Source: Melastoma dodecandrum (taxonomy: Eukaryota; Streptophyta; Magnoliopsida; Myrtales; Melastomataceae). From it: DNA of 64,000 nt. Within the stretch, counting starts at the first letter, position 1. Each line of letters starts with the position of its first letter. The stretch is from NCBI GenBank assembly GCA_029817715.1, contig JARUPY010000602.1, positions 823,501 to 887,500 on the forward strand, given 5' to 3'. The position numbers and the translations under genes were made by a program. Below, piece after piece: positions 46,839-58,170 of this stretch. The notes beneath the pieces were generated by a model. That model searched no databases and had not been told where the DNA came from. It worked only from the letters and a program-made list of their open reading frames with translations.

Positions 46839-47333
46839 ATTCAAACCGTGGAGTTTAGGGTGTCGATGCACTGCAACGCGTGCGAGAGGACGGTTGTTAA
46901 GGTCATTTCGAGGATCGAAGGTTGAGGGCTCGTCCCATTTCTCCGGATTCGCAATTCGAGTTGTTTACATGATTGGATGATGTTGGGGATGTGTTGCGGG
47001 CTAACAGGGGTGGAGAAGTTCATAACGGATATGAATCAACACAAGGTGATCGTGACGGGACGGATTGATCCCCAGAAGGTTTTGAAGAAGCTGAAGAAGA
47101 AGACCAGAAAGAGGGTGGAGATAATTGGAAATCAGGATAATGACCAGACGCCAGACGATGACGCGGTTGTCGGAGAGCAATTCTTGTTGCCAGCAGGAGG
47201 AATCGGGGACATGGACGGGAGCGCTGAGCACTATCGTGGACCGCCGTTGCTGGTGGATTTCCCCTGTTGCGCGGATGAGAGAGTCGTGTACATGTTCAAC
47301 GACGAGAACGTTAACGCATGCATCGTCATGTAG
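46839..47333 (+). CDS. heavy metal-associated isoprenylated plant protein (HIPP), 5' exon uncertain
   Basis: Two exons are clear: 46839-46920 and 47008-47333, with a GT-AG intron and matching phase. They encode at least 135 residues: an HMA domain (IQTVEFRVSMHCNACERTVV, metal-binding M-x-C-x2-C), the second half (VTGRIDPQKVLKKLKKKT), a variable acidic linker, and the C-terminus FNDENVNACIVM. CIVM is a CaaX box for farnesylation, so the protein should be membrane- or nucleus-associated. HIPPs bind Cu/Cd/Zn and act in metal balance and stress. The first exon must end in phase 0; I could not find it with confidence, so the gene may be intact with a distant exon 1 or may have lost it. The neighbours on both sides are pseudogenes. 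Confidence 0.75.
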
Positions 47334-47435
47334 GTACTTGAGGTGAAACCAGTTTGCACAATTAGGATTACAACTAAATTAGAAAAATTATGACTAATAA
47401 TTTCCAACAAAGTCAAACTTTCACGAACAATGATT

Positions 47436-47920
47436 TCAATGTTTTGCCCTCATTTCGATATGGAGGAAGGACAACACCTCATGGACATGGGAGATGAAGG
47501 GATGTGTGTTCTGCCGAGCGAAGAACGAGGCCACTGCATCCCGGACCTGAACCCTGCTGCAGCCAGGCTTCTTCCTCACTCCTTGGCATCGCATCGCCTT
47601 CCTCACCATTTCTGCCTCCTTCCGCTTCCCACTGACAAAGTATAAGTTAGACAGCGCCACGTAACTTATATCCTTCCAGGGTTCCATCAACCTTAGATCT
47701 TCCTCGCTCTCCAGGCCAATCGCCATTTCGCCTTGAGCTCCTAGGAGGGCCTCCCGAAGGCCCACTCCGTCGTGTTCTCTTGCCAAGTTTCTAGTCTATA
47801 CCGGGAACCCATTTCGGCCAAACGTATCCACCATGCATTTCACATGTTCTTCTTCTTGTTTGACCCCATGTACTCCGTCTCCATTGTGCTGAAGATCGCT
47901 CTTCCTTCTTCAACTGAGTC
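47436..47920 (-). pseudogene. PPR protein C-terminal fragment (E-type motifs)
   Basis: On the minus strand an open stretch (47786-47436) reads LREALLGAQGEMAIGLESEE, YVALSNLYFVSGKRKEAEMV, RKAMRCQGVRKKPGCSRVQV and HPFISHVHEVLSFLHIEMR, the E/E+ end of a PLS-class pentatricopeptide protein. Upstream, to about 47920, the frame is broken: FSTMETEYM..., then CMVDTFGRNG in a shifted frame. The rest of the PPR array is absent. Such proteins normally edit or process organelle RNA. This piece is only a relic. Confidence 0.85.
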
Positions 47921-47948
47921 CTGAGTCGCTGCAGGTCAATCCAGCCTA

Positions 47949-48745
47949 ACATGTCGCTGGCGAGACAGCTGCAGCCCTTGTCACTTCGTCCATGGCATTC
48001 CGATCCTCTGACCCTGGATACTCGGAGACCTTGCTGAGGAATGCCATAAAGGCATTTGAATACGCAGATGGCGAAATGAAGATATCAAGAATGATGTCTG
48101 CCCGTTCTATTGCGACTTCAATGGATATCAGGTACAGAGCTCGGAAAGCTTTCTGGGACTTGGTTGCATTTAGTGATCAAGTCTGACGTTGTATGTTATG
48201 ACAGGATAAGTTTAGTATGGTGGAAGCAGCTTCAGAGGGCAACTCAGAACCAATCTTACCTGTATTACATCCATCCAGAGCAACGGCAAACGCTTGGTGC
48301 AGAGGAGAACATCAACGAAATATGATGGGGACAACAAGCAGGTTGGACTGAATGTGCTGGTTTCCGAGGTTATGACAACTACATCCATTAAAAGTACATG
48401 TTTTATGCTGCTTGAGTGATTTGGATTAACTTTGTTGTTAAAATCAATCCATGTCCTTTCAGGAATTCCTAGAAGGCAACATCCTCCGCCTGCAATCTTA
48501 CAAGGCATCGGCTGACAGCTTCATGTGCACGCTGATCCCAAATTCTCCGTCTTCACGCATCAATTCACTCCAGGAGGGGTAATCTACAAACCTGGAGGCA
48601 GCAACCTCCAAACACGTCGCCTCAATCTCATTCCTCCTTGTCTATTCCAACAACCTCTCGAGAAAACTTTCCAATCAGCCCAGCTGTGGGGATGTCGCAA
48701 TCTCGCCGTGGTCGGTCACTCGGCAGCAGGTGGAATATGTACGAA
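47949..48745 (+). pseudogene. GH9 endo-1,4-beta-glucanase relic
   Basis: Several frames together follow a plant GH9 cellulase. First VAGETAAALVTSSMAFRSSD and [19 protein letters not shown], then [12 protein letters not shown] in another frame. The pieces SYLYYIHPEQRQTLGAEENI and GQQAGLNVLVSEV follow. An intron-like segment ends TTTCAG at about 48462. Then come LEGNILRLQSYKASADSFMC and FTPGGVIYKPGGSNLQ. The family equivalents are the block around the ATALL repeat, CPFYCSYSGYNDELLWG, QTLGA, and the CSLIPG/YTPGGL region. Catalytic C-terminal motifs are missing. The retained intron shows an unprocessed copy. Confidence 0.85.
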
Positions 48746-49170
48746 ATCGAATCATTTTTTATTTTACGAAACTGAATCATAAGTTACGAAAATTAAAATT
48801 ATTCTTAGTATTTTACGAAGCAAAATCTATGAAAATTTTTTAAAGCATTTAACACACCTTTTTTTTCTTTGTACCCACGAAATATCCGGCGAGGGAATTT
48901 TATCCACGCCTTTTCCTTTTGCTCATAAAGTCCGAGCTTTGTACCGTTTTACCACTAGTTTTCAAAGAATTTCGACTTTTACGGCTGCGAGTTTCAAAAT
49001 TACGGATTTACGGCAGTTTTACTATTCACCACCTTTTTCCTTCAAATTTTCCCCAGAAGTTTTTATTTCTTCTTTCAATCTAATCCCTCAAGACAATTTA
49101 GGAATTCTGATCTTAAGCGGGCTCTGATACCAATAAAGAAATACAGGAATCGAACTTAATATGATTTTTC
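48746..49170 (-). mobile_element. possible pararetroviral intergenic region in reverse, with a tRNA-Met primer-site complement
   Basis: An AT-rich, non-coding stretch ending with GCTCTGATACCA at 49121-49132, an exact complement of the initiator-Met primer site TGGTATCAGAGC. It points opposite to the reverse-transcriptase reading frame that starts about 40 bases later. This would fit two virus fragments joined head to head, or an unrelated LTR element remnant. I see no second copy or terminal repeats that would settle it. Confidence 0.35.
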
Positions 49171-49173
49171 CAA

Positions 49174-50127
49174 TTGTCTTTGTCGTCGGCGTTCGTCCGA
49201 AAATTTTGTGCGGTCTATATAGATGATGTGCTAATCTACAGTCAGACTGAAGATGAACACATGAGACACCTTGATGAGGTGACTGATGTCTTCCGGCGAG
49301 AAGGCATGATTCTATCAGAAAGAAAGATAGAATGGTTTAGGGAATCAGTCAATTTTCTAGGCATGGAGATTGAGCAGGGAAAAATTAAACTGCAAAATCA
49401 TATTGCTGAGAAAATAATTAATTTTCCTGACAGACTTGAAGATAGAAAGCAAGTCCAAAGATTTTGTGGATGCGCTAACTATGCAAGAAAGTTTGTGAAA
49501 GATCTTTCCAGATATTTAAGTAGGATTGCGAAGAAAACCTCTTCTACAAATCCTTGGAAATGGGAAGATGAAGACACTCAATCCATTAGAAGGATTAAAG
49601 CAAAGGTGAAACATTTGCCACAACTTGCGCTACCTTCTGATAAGGACGAGTTAGTCTTGGAAGTTGATGTTTCTGAAAATTATTGGGGAGCAGTCCTAAA
49701 AATTAGAGGACGAAAACCAGAACCGGTATGCAAATACTGGTCGGGAAGCTTCAAGGGGTACGAACTACGGTACCCGATACATGAAAAGGAAGTATTAGCC
49801 TTAAAATACGGAATAAAGGCTTTTTACATCTTTTTGGCACCGAAAGCATTTTTAGTGCGATCTGACTCAACCTATGTAAAAAGGTTTATGAGTCTGAACC
49901 TTAAGGAAGCTAGGCAAACTAGACTCTTAAGGTTGCAGGAACAATTAAGCTATTATAAATATGAGGTCGAATACATTAAGTCCGACCACAACATAATAGC
50001 TGACTCTCTCTCTAGAGAACTTGCAAACACCTCTCTTTCTAAAAACTCTGCAGATGGATCTTGCTGCAAAGAGAAAGATATGCTGGGGATACAAGAAGGA
50101 GGGACACTCCCGAAAGGTATGTCCTAA
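49174..50127 (+). mobile_element. endogenous pararetrovirus-like reverse transcriptase/RNase H fragment
   Basis: An open frame of 317 codons begins inside the reverse transcriptase and shows the catalytic YIDD box, then a thumb/connection region and a complete RNase H. RNase H carries candidate acidic residues in DVSENYWGA, HEKEVLALKYG, VRSDSTYV and NIIADSLSRE. The phrase KYWSGSFKGYELRYPIHEKE is characteristic of Caulimoviridae rather than of Ty3 retrotransposons. Movement, coat, protease and the fingers of the polymerase are absent upstream, so this is a truncated integrated copy. It overlaps the next frame by about 70 bases in a different phase. A florendovirus-like origin is possible. The frame itself is still open, so the insertion may not be very old. 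Confidence 0.75.
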
Positions 50128-51145
50128 TAAGGGAGATGGTGAGCATAGTGATGCTGGTTCCGTTTCAGGAACAAAAGCAGAAGTGCTCTGCTGGCAGTGC
50201 AAGCAACTAGGACATCGTTCTTACGAATGTCCCAAGAAGCTGAAAACTGCGGATTCCCAGAAGGGGAAGGCTGAACTTAAGGAGAAAGCAAAAGCTGACT
50301 CCGAGAGTAAAGCGAAACCAGATCTCCAGAAGGAGATGGCTAATCCCAAAGAGGCTGAGGCCAGATCTAAGGGAAAAGCGAAAAAATCCCAGAAAGGGAT
50401 GACTGGATCTAAAGGAAAGGTAACAACCAATCCCAAGGAGAAAGCGAGAGTTTCCCAGGAGGGAAAGACAGATCTGAAAGAGAAGGGTAACACCAACTCC
50501 AAAAGAGATGTGAAAATGGCAGATCTGAAAGATAAGGCAAAGGCCGAGTCAGAAGAAAAAGCCAGAAATAAGAGGAAAGCCAAGAGGCTTGGGTCTTCTG
50601 GTCCAAAAGGGGACGATTCTACAAAGGAAGGTCCTAAGAAGGATGGAAAGGTTGAAGAACCTTGGTGGTCTCCGTTGACCATGGAGCAGTTTAACTACTG
50701 CCGAAACCACTTAGTCAAAGAGCAAAAAATTTCCATTAATCAAGCTGTAAAATCCTACAAGGCTTTGTTACAAAGCAAGGAGGAGCAGAATGAAGATATG
50801 GAAACACAGTATGCTGAGGAAGAGGCTAAGTTTAAGGCCATAATAGGAGAGCCAATTCAAGTGGTAGACCCTGAACCTAGGGGAGAACCAGAGGAAGCGG
50901 CTGCAATGGAGTGTGAGCAATACTTCGATTTCGGAAGTGCTTACGCAGCATTGGAAGGCAATCTTGAAAAGAAGGAAAGCCTTGAGGAAGCAATTCCTGT
51001 AAGAGACTCAGTCAAAGAGTATGGTGACAGCAGTCATGGTGGTAAGAGCCACGATGGCAAATGCCATGTTGGGAAAACCCAAGAGGATCTGAAAGCCGCG
51101 ACACGACCACTCACGATGCCCTCACTTTGCATACATGTTGTTTAA
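50054..51145 (+). mobile_element. pararetrovirus-associated second ORF with zinc knuckles and Lys-rich repeats
   Basis: Open frame of about 363 codons beginning MDLAAKRKI and overlapping the RT/RNase H frame. Two CCHC-type knuckles lie near the N-terminus. The second (CWQCKQLGHRSYEC) is complete. The first has tyrosine where the second cysteine should be (CWGYKKEGH). Then comes a region of about 150 residues made of imperfect Lys/Glu-rich repeats (variants of LKEKAKA and NPKEKA), followed by a more globular part (PWWSPLTMEQFNYCRNHLV). No second domain is recognised. Its position directly after RNase H suggests it is the downstream ORF of the same element. Confidence 0.6.
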
Positions 51146-51343
51146 GCTGTTTCCAACACAAACAGCCATGTGAAAGCCACGGTGGGTGACATTACCATGG
51201 ATCATTACCGATGACTTCATTGAGACAATTCTGTTTCTTGCTTTAAGGGAAAACGAAATTCATATTTACAGCTAAATTCTCTATGAAAATACAGTCAATC
51301 CGCTTTTTTTTCGCTTTTTTCTTTTTTCTTTTTTTCCCATGCC
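51146..51343. other. spacer, BAM9 3' UTR
   Basis: Short gap between the viral remnant and the minus-strand BAM9 stop codon. A T-rich run at 51303-51336 may belong to the BAM9 3' region. Confidence 0.4.
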
Positions 51344-53014
51344 TTATGCCGTTTGCATCTGGAGTACTGAATCCGATGTCAATGTCAGAGACTCCTCGGC
51401 TCTTTCGTCTTCTTTCAGGATGTCGTCAGCATGCAGTCGAGGTCGTCTGGTGCTCCCAACGAAGGCAGTGAATGCAGGGAAATGTTCCGGTGAGAAGAAA
51501 TGTGCTCCCATCCTCTGATAGAAGAACGAGTCTATGTCGCCAGCAGCACACACGTCCTTCACCTGCTCGATATCTCCTTTGACCGATGAATTCTCCCCCA
51601 AAACCCCGACACGGTGCTTCCTGCATGCTGCTTTTATCTGCCTGAGCAGCAGCCTGGCATTGTCATTGCGTATATCCATCCCGGGTAGCATCACCGTGCA
51701 CGAGTTCTTGGCAAACATCTTTGCCATCTCTTCGTACCCATCTCTGTTTACTGTGCTGTAGTATCCGGCGGTCAATTCCGAAGGATGAGAATCTATCATG
51801 TTCCAGGAGTATGCCAAGGGAACTTTGCCGCTCACCGCAACTCCGGAATCACCAAAGATTGACGATGCAAGTGACAGAAGGCGATCCCCATGGCGTATCA
51901 GCCGGTTTGAGTACCATGAGAGGAAGAATTCGCCATATGGAGACTCCCACGATCCTCCGTTGTCTCTGAAGAAACTGTTGGAGCTCGGGGATTTGTCGTA
52001 ACCAGAGACATCATGGGGTCCCCCGAATCCCCAGAACGGATTACCGCAGCCTTCTGCAGCTTCATTGAGTAGTTTGAGCATGTTCCTGTCGTAGCACTGG
52101 AATTCTCCGGCTCCGACTCGATCGACTTGGCTACTCTCGCATCCTTGGAGGGAAGGGTAACGAAGCTCGCCATCAGGACCAAGGCCCATGGAGATTCCCT
52201 ACAATAGGATCGACAAATTGTTAAGTGGTTGAAAAATCCGTCAATACGGGAAACAGATGAAGGAATGACTCCTTACCGTGATTGGCGATCCGATGTATGT
52301 GGAGAAGGATGACTTGAAGCTCTCGCAGAAGTCGCGGTAAACTTCCATTGGAGTCCTTCCGTCGAGGACAGGAAGTTCGTCCACAGCAAGTGATAAGCAG
52401 TCCTTGTACTGCTGTCCAGATCGGTCAGTGAAGAATATGCTGCTCGACTCATCTTCCCCAACACGCATCACCCAGTCAGGAAGTGAAATAACGGGCTGCT
52501 GCTGTTGCCTGCAACCGTGGAAGCAGAGAGTGACATGAAGCTCAAGCCCCGCCTCACGAACCATCTCCGCGAGAGCGAGATAGCCCGACCACTCATACTC
52601 CCCCCTGCCTTCCTTCTCGACCACACCCCACCACACCGGTAGCTCCACCCCGTCAATCCCCAACAGCTTCAGGGCTTTCAATCCAGCTGCGATGGCTCTC
52701 GCATGATTCACGCAGTTTCCATCCATAACGGCATCCACTGGCAATCCCACACAGAGTCTCACCTTATCAGGCTGCTGAAAGGATCGAACATCGGGAGCGG
52801 ATGAACTTCGACTAAGAACTTCCTCGACTCGGACAGCACTCGAGCTCAGCCTGCATCCACCCTTCCCCTTCCTCAACCCCCGGCTCTGCCCCATGAAAAC
52901 CCGGGACTTACAAAAGGAAGTAGAAAAACCTCCAATTCTCGACCGGAAGAGCACGGCCCTACTAGCGGCTAACCCCGCCTTCGCTTGTGAGTTCCCAACC
53001 ACAGAAACCTCCAT
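51344..53014 (-). CDS. BAM9: inactive beta-amylase 9, chloroplast
   Basis: Two exons (complement): 52277-53014 and 51344-52198, with a GT-AG intron; 530 residues. The start MEVSVVGN matches BAM9 homologues, and about 60 basic/Ser-rich residues form a plastid transit peptide. The GH14 barrel follows: VRLCVGLPVDAVMDGN, ALKLLGIDGVELPVWWGVVE, GQQYKDCLSLAVDELPVLDG, GLGPDGELRYPS, GNPFWGFGGPHD, QRMGAHFFSPEHFPAF. One catalytic Glu (GELRYPS) is present. The second, expected in a CVEM-type strand, is replaced by CTVMLPGMD, and the Asp-containing FHQCGGNVGD loop is changed to FHGCRQQQQP. Catalysis is therefore not expected. BAM9 is considered a regulatory or pseudo-enzyme partner in leaf starch breakdown. 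Confidence 0.95.
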
Positions 53015-54016
53015 CACCAAAGAAACCGAGAGGTAAACAAAAGACTAGAGAAAAGCCTCGGATTCTAGCAAGGGTTGATGTCCTCCTCCACCGAGCAAAA
53101 ACAGAAGTAGAATTACAACGTAAGAAAACCAAACTCGTGTCTGAATCTTGGTGTAAAGGGACAGACCTTGCTGTGATGTTTTATGAAAAGCCCTTGTTGT
53201 AATAATATATATATATATATATAAACACAATGAGATGTTGTAAACTGTTGGGATTGGATTAGTGTTGGTGTTGGCTGGGGGAGAATTTCGGGTGGTGGGG
53301 ATTCAAAGGAGCTTGTGGATGCAGGGGATTTAGAAGAAGGGGAAGGACTTTTCAGATGGATGGATGCTAATGATTGCTTTTCCTGGAGACACGTGTCGTT
53401 CACCCACATGGCCGGTGAGTCTGTGCTGACACATCTCTTCCAGGACTGGTTGAAGAAAAAGAACAACTTTGTATGGCCCAGTTCGATTTTGTGGCTCTTT
53501 TCTCAGTGTTTGATTTTCCTCTTCCTTGCTTAGTGGAGGTGGAACGAAAGGGAAGGCCTTTCCTGATTACCTACCTTCGTTTTCTTTTTGTTCTTTTCTT
53601 TTTGGGATAAACATCGTCACTTTTGGCAGCAGTGACAACACCGTTCCAGGCACCCGTACTATCTGGAGACCGTCGATATTAAGCCGGATGCCGGATATTT
53701 GGAACATTTAGGAAATTTCCCGGTACAAAGACTCGACAACGTTACACAGATTTCTCATCAAAAGAGAAATAAACAGGGGTTTGTTGCGGTAAAGAAGATA
53801 TACATTTTTCCAAGACTCTCATGAGGCCTTAACAACTGAGGAGAATGGTAAAAGACAGACATCAAGAACGATCCGCCTTTCAAAGGAAATACAGGATGCT
53901 CCAGGGTGTTGTGTTGAGCACGATCAGCGGCACCCTTGGAACAGCCCTGGCGTTGTCTCAATGTATCTACCAGAAATGTATACCGTCACCATGGAATGCC
54001 TCTGACTACTTGTGTC
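53015..54016. other. BAM9 upstream region and spacer, with an (AT)n microsatellite
   Basis: No gene recognised. An (AT)n run lies at about 53204-53222. The right part (53760-54016) is the likely 3' UTR of the kinase gene. Confidence 0.5.
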
Positions 54017-56630
54017 TCATCGTTTCGACCTGGACTTTGATTGGGCACGTGCTTCCCCAGCTAAATGTTTCTTCTTCCGAGAGGTGCCCATTGTGGATGC
54101 GTCCCCCAGGGGACCAGACCAGGTTTGAATTGACGGATTTGGGAAAGACTGGTTTGTTGAACCAAATGATACATCAGGGGGATCGAAACCTGGATCAATG
54201 TGATGAGAGGAGCCCAAGGGATACCCCAGTGCTCCGTCTTGATGTGGTGGAGGGAATTTTTCGCTCTTGCTCTTTGCATTCGCATGCGATATCAGCCGTC
54301 GTCGCTGCAGCATGAAGCATTAGGAGCTGCTGACCAAACTTTCTGGTAGAGGTGAGTGTTTAAGTAAAATGAATCAGATCAGAGCCTTACGTCAAGATTG
54401 GCTTGAAGTTCAGCATTAGCCTCTGGAGCAGGTACAGCCCTAGCACGAGGTCTACTTTTCTTCACCACATCTGTGTTGCCTTTGCTGGCAGCTCTCATTC
54501 TTGAAACCACAATCAAATTACTCACTTAGAAAACATGATGCACCATCTTTTACGATAAAACTCAAGTGAAGAGGCTAGAATTTCTTATTTTTTTGTTATC
54601 ATATGAAAACATTCAAATGAAAAAGAAAAACAACGTCAAATTAAATGCAGAAAGCTATCGACAATGTCGTAGGAACTGCGTACCTTCTAGATTCTTCATC
54701 TCGTAGCTTCGCATCGATCTCCTTGCTGGGAGGGTATTTAGGGAGGCTGGATGGGTCACAAGCATAGGGCTTCGTCGTAAAAAACTGCAAAAGGAGAAAT
54801 GTGATTTACTAGTGAAAGTTGCCTCTGATGCCTAATATCTGAGAAAATAAAGTAGCCTTCTTCACAAGGCAAAAATCTCAATCCATTTCATGTAAAAGAA
54901 GAACAGAACAACCAGTGGATGTATGTAGTGCAAGTCTGCTTTAAGGTGGTCTTGGCACCGAAAAACATGCAAGAGGATGGCAGCGACTAAAAGATGGGAA
55001 GAAGCTCACTTCGCTCCTCAGAGCAGCAGTAGCAGTGAGACGTTCAGTTGGGTCAATTGCAAGAAGGGTCTCAATAAGAGGCAAAGATGATGGGGGGAAA
55101 TCCTTGAATGCCTCTGCAACGCATCTTTTGTATGCCTGCTGCGGCTTAAATATGGTGGCATGGGGCAACTTTGACTTCTTCCAGTAATCTTCGGAAGGAG
55201 AACCGCATAGCTTAAAAATTTTATGTAGTTGTTCCACCTATATATCAAAGGCAACACAATTAATGCAACCACCAACAGTCTGATTTACAGCTAAACATGG
55301 GGTACCTCGGTGCGACCGGGCATGATAGGCTTTCCAGCCAAAAGTTCAGCTATAATGCAACCAGCGCTCCAAAGGTCCACTCCCACCCCATAATCAGTGG
55401 CCCCGAGGAGAAGCTCGGGCGGCCTGTACCATAAGGTTACCACCCTACTAGTCATGGGCTGCTTATGATTCGGATCAAAGAATGAAGCCAATCCAAAATC
55501 AGCTATCTTCAGAACCCCGTCATTGTCAATAAGAAGATTTGATCCCTTGATGTCACGATGCAGGACATTACTATTGTGACAATGTTCCAGGCCAGATAAT
55601 AGCTGGTGAACATAACATTTGACCTGAAATAATCAAAGAGATGGGCAGTATCAAAACTAAAGAATGCCTTGACCAGTTACAGACAAATCACTAGGCCGGG
55701 CCTTACTTGGGGTTCGGTGAATTTGATATTGGGGCTGGTAGCGAGTCCTGCCAGGTCATGCTCCATGTATTGGAAGACAAGATACAGGCTACACGACATT
55801 CTTGAAGTCACCAAACCTTCTAGTTTAACAACATTAGGATGATCGAGCCGTCGCAAAATCAAGATCTCCCTGGACATGAATTTTACACTCTCCGGTTCCA
55901 AGTTGTCGAATCTCACTTTCTTCAGCGCCACTATCTGCCCGGTCAGGGTGTCCCTAGCTTTATAGACGTTGCTGTATGTACCTTGGCCAATCTTATAAAC
56001 AACAAAGAAAATAGTAGGTCAACAGCATTAAATATTTCACTCAATTTAGCGCGAGCTGGAATTGCTCCTATCAACCGGAACTGTACACAAACAAATGGTA
56101 AAACCTACAGATTTCATGCGACAATCAGTAGAAGCCAAGTAGTCGACTATCTGAGATCACCAAACTCACGAACTACACAACCTGCTACATTAATCTACCA
56201 CCGCAACAACAAACATAAAAAGCAAGAGCATGACAGTGACTTCTACCAAAGATTGAAAAGACAAACCAACAGATCGTACTTTATCAAGCTTCTCGAAGCT
56301 ATCAGCTCGTCGTGGAATCCAACCACGGATAGCCTCCCCGGCCACCTCCGACAGCCATGCCGGCCAACCAGCTGCGACCTGTTCTCCATGCACGTTCCTT
56401 GGCGGATTGCTCAATCTTGGATTAGGACGGGAAGAACGTCTCCTCTCGGTCCTCGGTCTCACAGCCCCTCCTACATCATCAGCCCTCTGATTAACACCTC
56501 CATTCCCGACTTCATCGATGACCTCCCGGTTCGAAACTTTTGCCCTGACTTCCCCCACCCCTTCATTCCTCTCACTTCTCTCCCTCTCTACCCTTCTAGT
56601 GGATGCTTCTTTCCCAAAAACACAACCCAT
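54017..56630 (-). CDS. CDK-like Ser/Thr protein kinase, At1g54610 (CDKC-like) family
   Basis: Seven exons (complement): 56280-56630, 55707-55991, 55306-55623, 55010-55237, 54684-54784, 54391-54499 and 54017-54304. All are phase-consistent; 559 residues. The N-terminus MGCVFGKE is a myristoylation/palmitoylation signal, followed by a basic, disordered stretch and the family block GWPAWLSEVAGEAIRGWIPR. The kinase domain (about 114-397) has IGQGTYSNVYKA, the lysine in VALKKVRF, SREILILRRLDHPN at the cyclin-binding helix, the catalytic aspartate about D236 in HRDIKGSN, DFGLASFF, and the activation segment TSRVVTLWYRPPELLLG. The C-terminal tail (PAPEANAELQANLD, RRRLISHANAKSKSEKFPPP) is conserved in this plant-specific clade. 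The membrane anchor separates it from classical nuclear CDKs. Substrates are unknown. Confidence 0.95.
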
Positions 56631-58170
56631 ATCAGATTCAACTTCATCTACCCATTCTAACTCGACAATTCATCCTCTAACGAATGCCAACCCAAGAAAT
56701 CACAAAATGCCAGCACTTCAACCGAACCCTTACTTCACCACCTCATCCACGCTCACTAAAACATCAGACCCCCGCCTCCCCCCATTTCCACCCCAGCCCA
56801 ACCCAACCAACCCTTCAGCCAAAACACCAGAAAACCAACCCAATGGCACCACCCCAAAACCCTAACGCCCGACTTAAAACAAACCCAGAAGCGTAATTCC
56901 CCGATTTCACATATCAGAAAGGGAGACAGACAGCAAAAGGGAAAAGCAAATGGGAAGCAATGATTGGGTTTTATGAGGAGGACAAAGGAAGGAACTTTTC
57001 AGTGAAGGAACTAGCAAAACGGAAGCTTCAACCGCCTTGTCACAACAAAAGGACACCGAGCTTGGGGAAAAAAGGGCAATCGACAACAAAAATCTGGGCG
57101 CTGTTCCATAATTTTAGCAAGTAAAGTTGCATGGAAGTGTGTTTTTGCCACTTTAGCTTTGCCTCTTTACTTGGGTGTGTGTGTTAGTGTAGAAATCCTG
57201 GGTTGGGCTTGGTTTTTGGATTTGGAACTGGAAGACTCGGACTTTTCTTACCGCTCCTTTCTGTTGAACATCGAGCGTTGTGCGGGAATGAAAGGGTGAA
57301 AAAAACAGCGTGTCCCGGCTGTTGAACTAGATCCTTGCCCGCTGTTTGGTTTGGAAGGTCAAGTTTCGGTTGGCCTCATGGCCGCGTGTTGTCTTGTCGC
57401 CCGACGAAAATTGGAGCCATTACGAGAAACGCCGGAGACACAACATTTCAAACTCGCCAAGAAGATATCGAGATCCGAGAGATAATATTGTCTTCACCAG
57501 TTGCTTAGAGCCATTTCCTTTGGGCTTAATGACTTCTCTTCTTGACGTAGTCGATTACAGACTCGTGCCCGCATCACCATCGCTCACGATACGACGGGGA
57601 TGCCATTTGCCAATTCGCGTCACGACCGGAGAAGTAAATTCTACTGCAACATGTAATCTTGGAAGATTGGTTGCTCTGCATTAAAATATCCCTCACATAT
57701 TACTCAAATCTCTACAAAGTGGACAAACAACAAAAGAAAATCAACGTTTAGTTGATGGTGGTGGTATAAAAAGCCATGTTAAAATCATTTCTAATAGCTT
57801 TTTGGGTCGCCCGACAATCGGATTAGTGGGCATAATCAGCCATGAATAATAACGAAAACGCTTGCTTTCTTCGTAAGTATTAGCCCCCTGATTCTACTTA
57901 GGAACGCTTAGATGCAGTCATGCATATATGATGCCGGGTATATTCTTTGTTAGACTTGTCACTCGGATCACATACAAGTGTAGATCCCCCAAATTATTTA
58001 CCATCCAATTAAAGACGGCCGGTTTTGACCCGGACCCGCTCGAAAGTCGCTTCGAAAGTTCGAGGACCAATCTACAATTATTCGGGCCGGACTGACTTGA
58101 GAAGTAAAAAGAAATTTATATATCCAATCTGACTTTTTACAAAAAATGATAAAAGGGAAATGACGGATCA
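56631..58170. other. upstream region of the kinase gene and spacer
   Basis: The stretch 56631-57100 is C-rich on the plus strand (pyrimidine-poor leader of the minus-strand gene). Further right I see no gene or repeat. Confidence 0.45.

Noticed and set aside
50221..50682. 153-codon minus-strand frame
   Set aside because: Antisense to the Lys-rich repeats of the zinc-knuckle ORF; its Phe/Ser/Leu pattern is just the complement of AAG/GAG codons.
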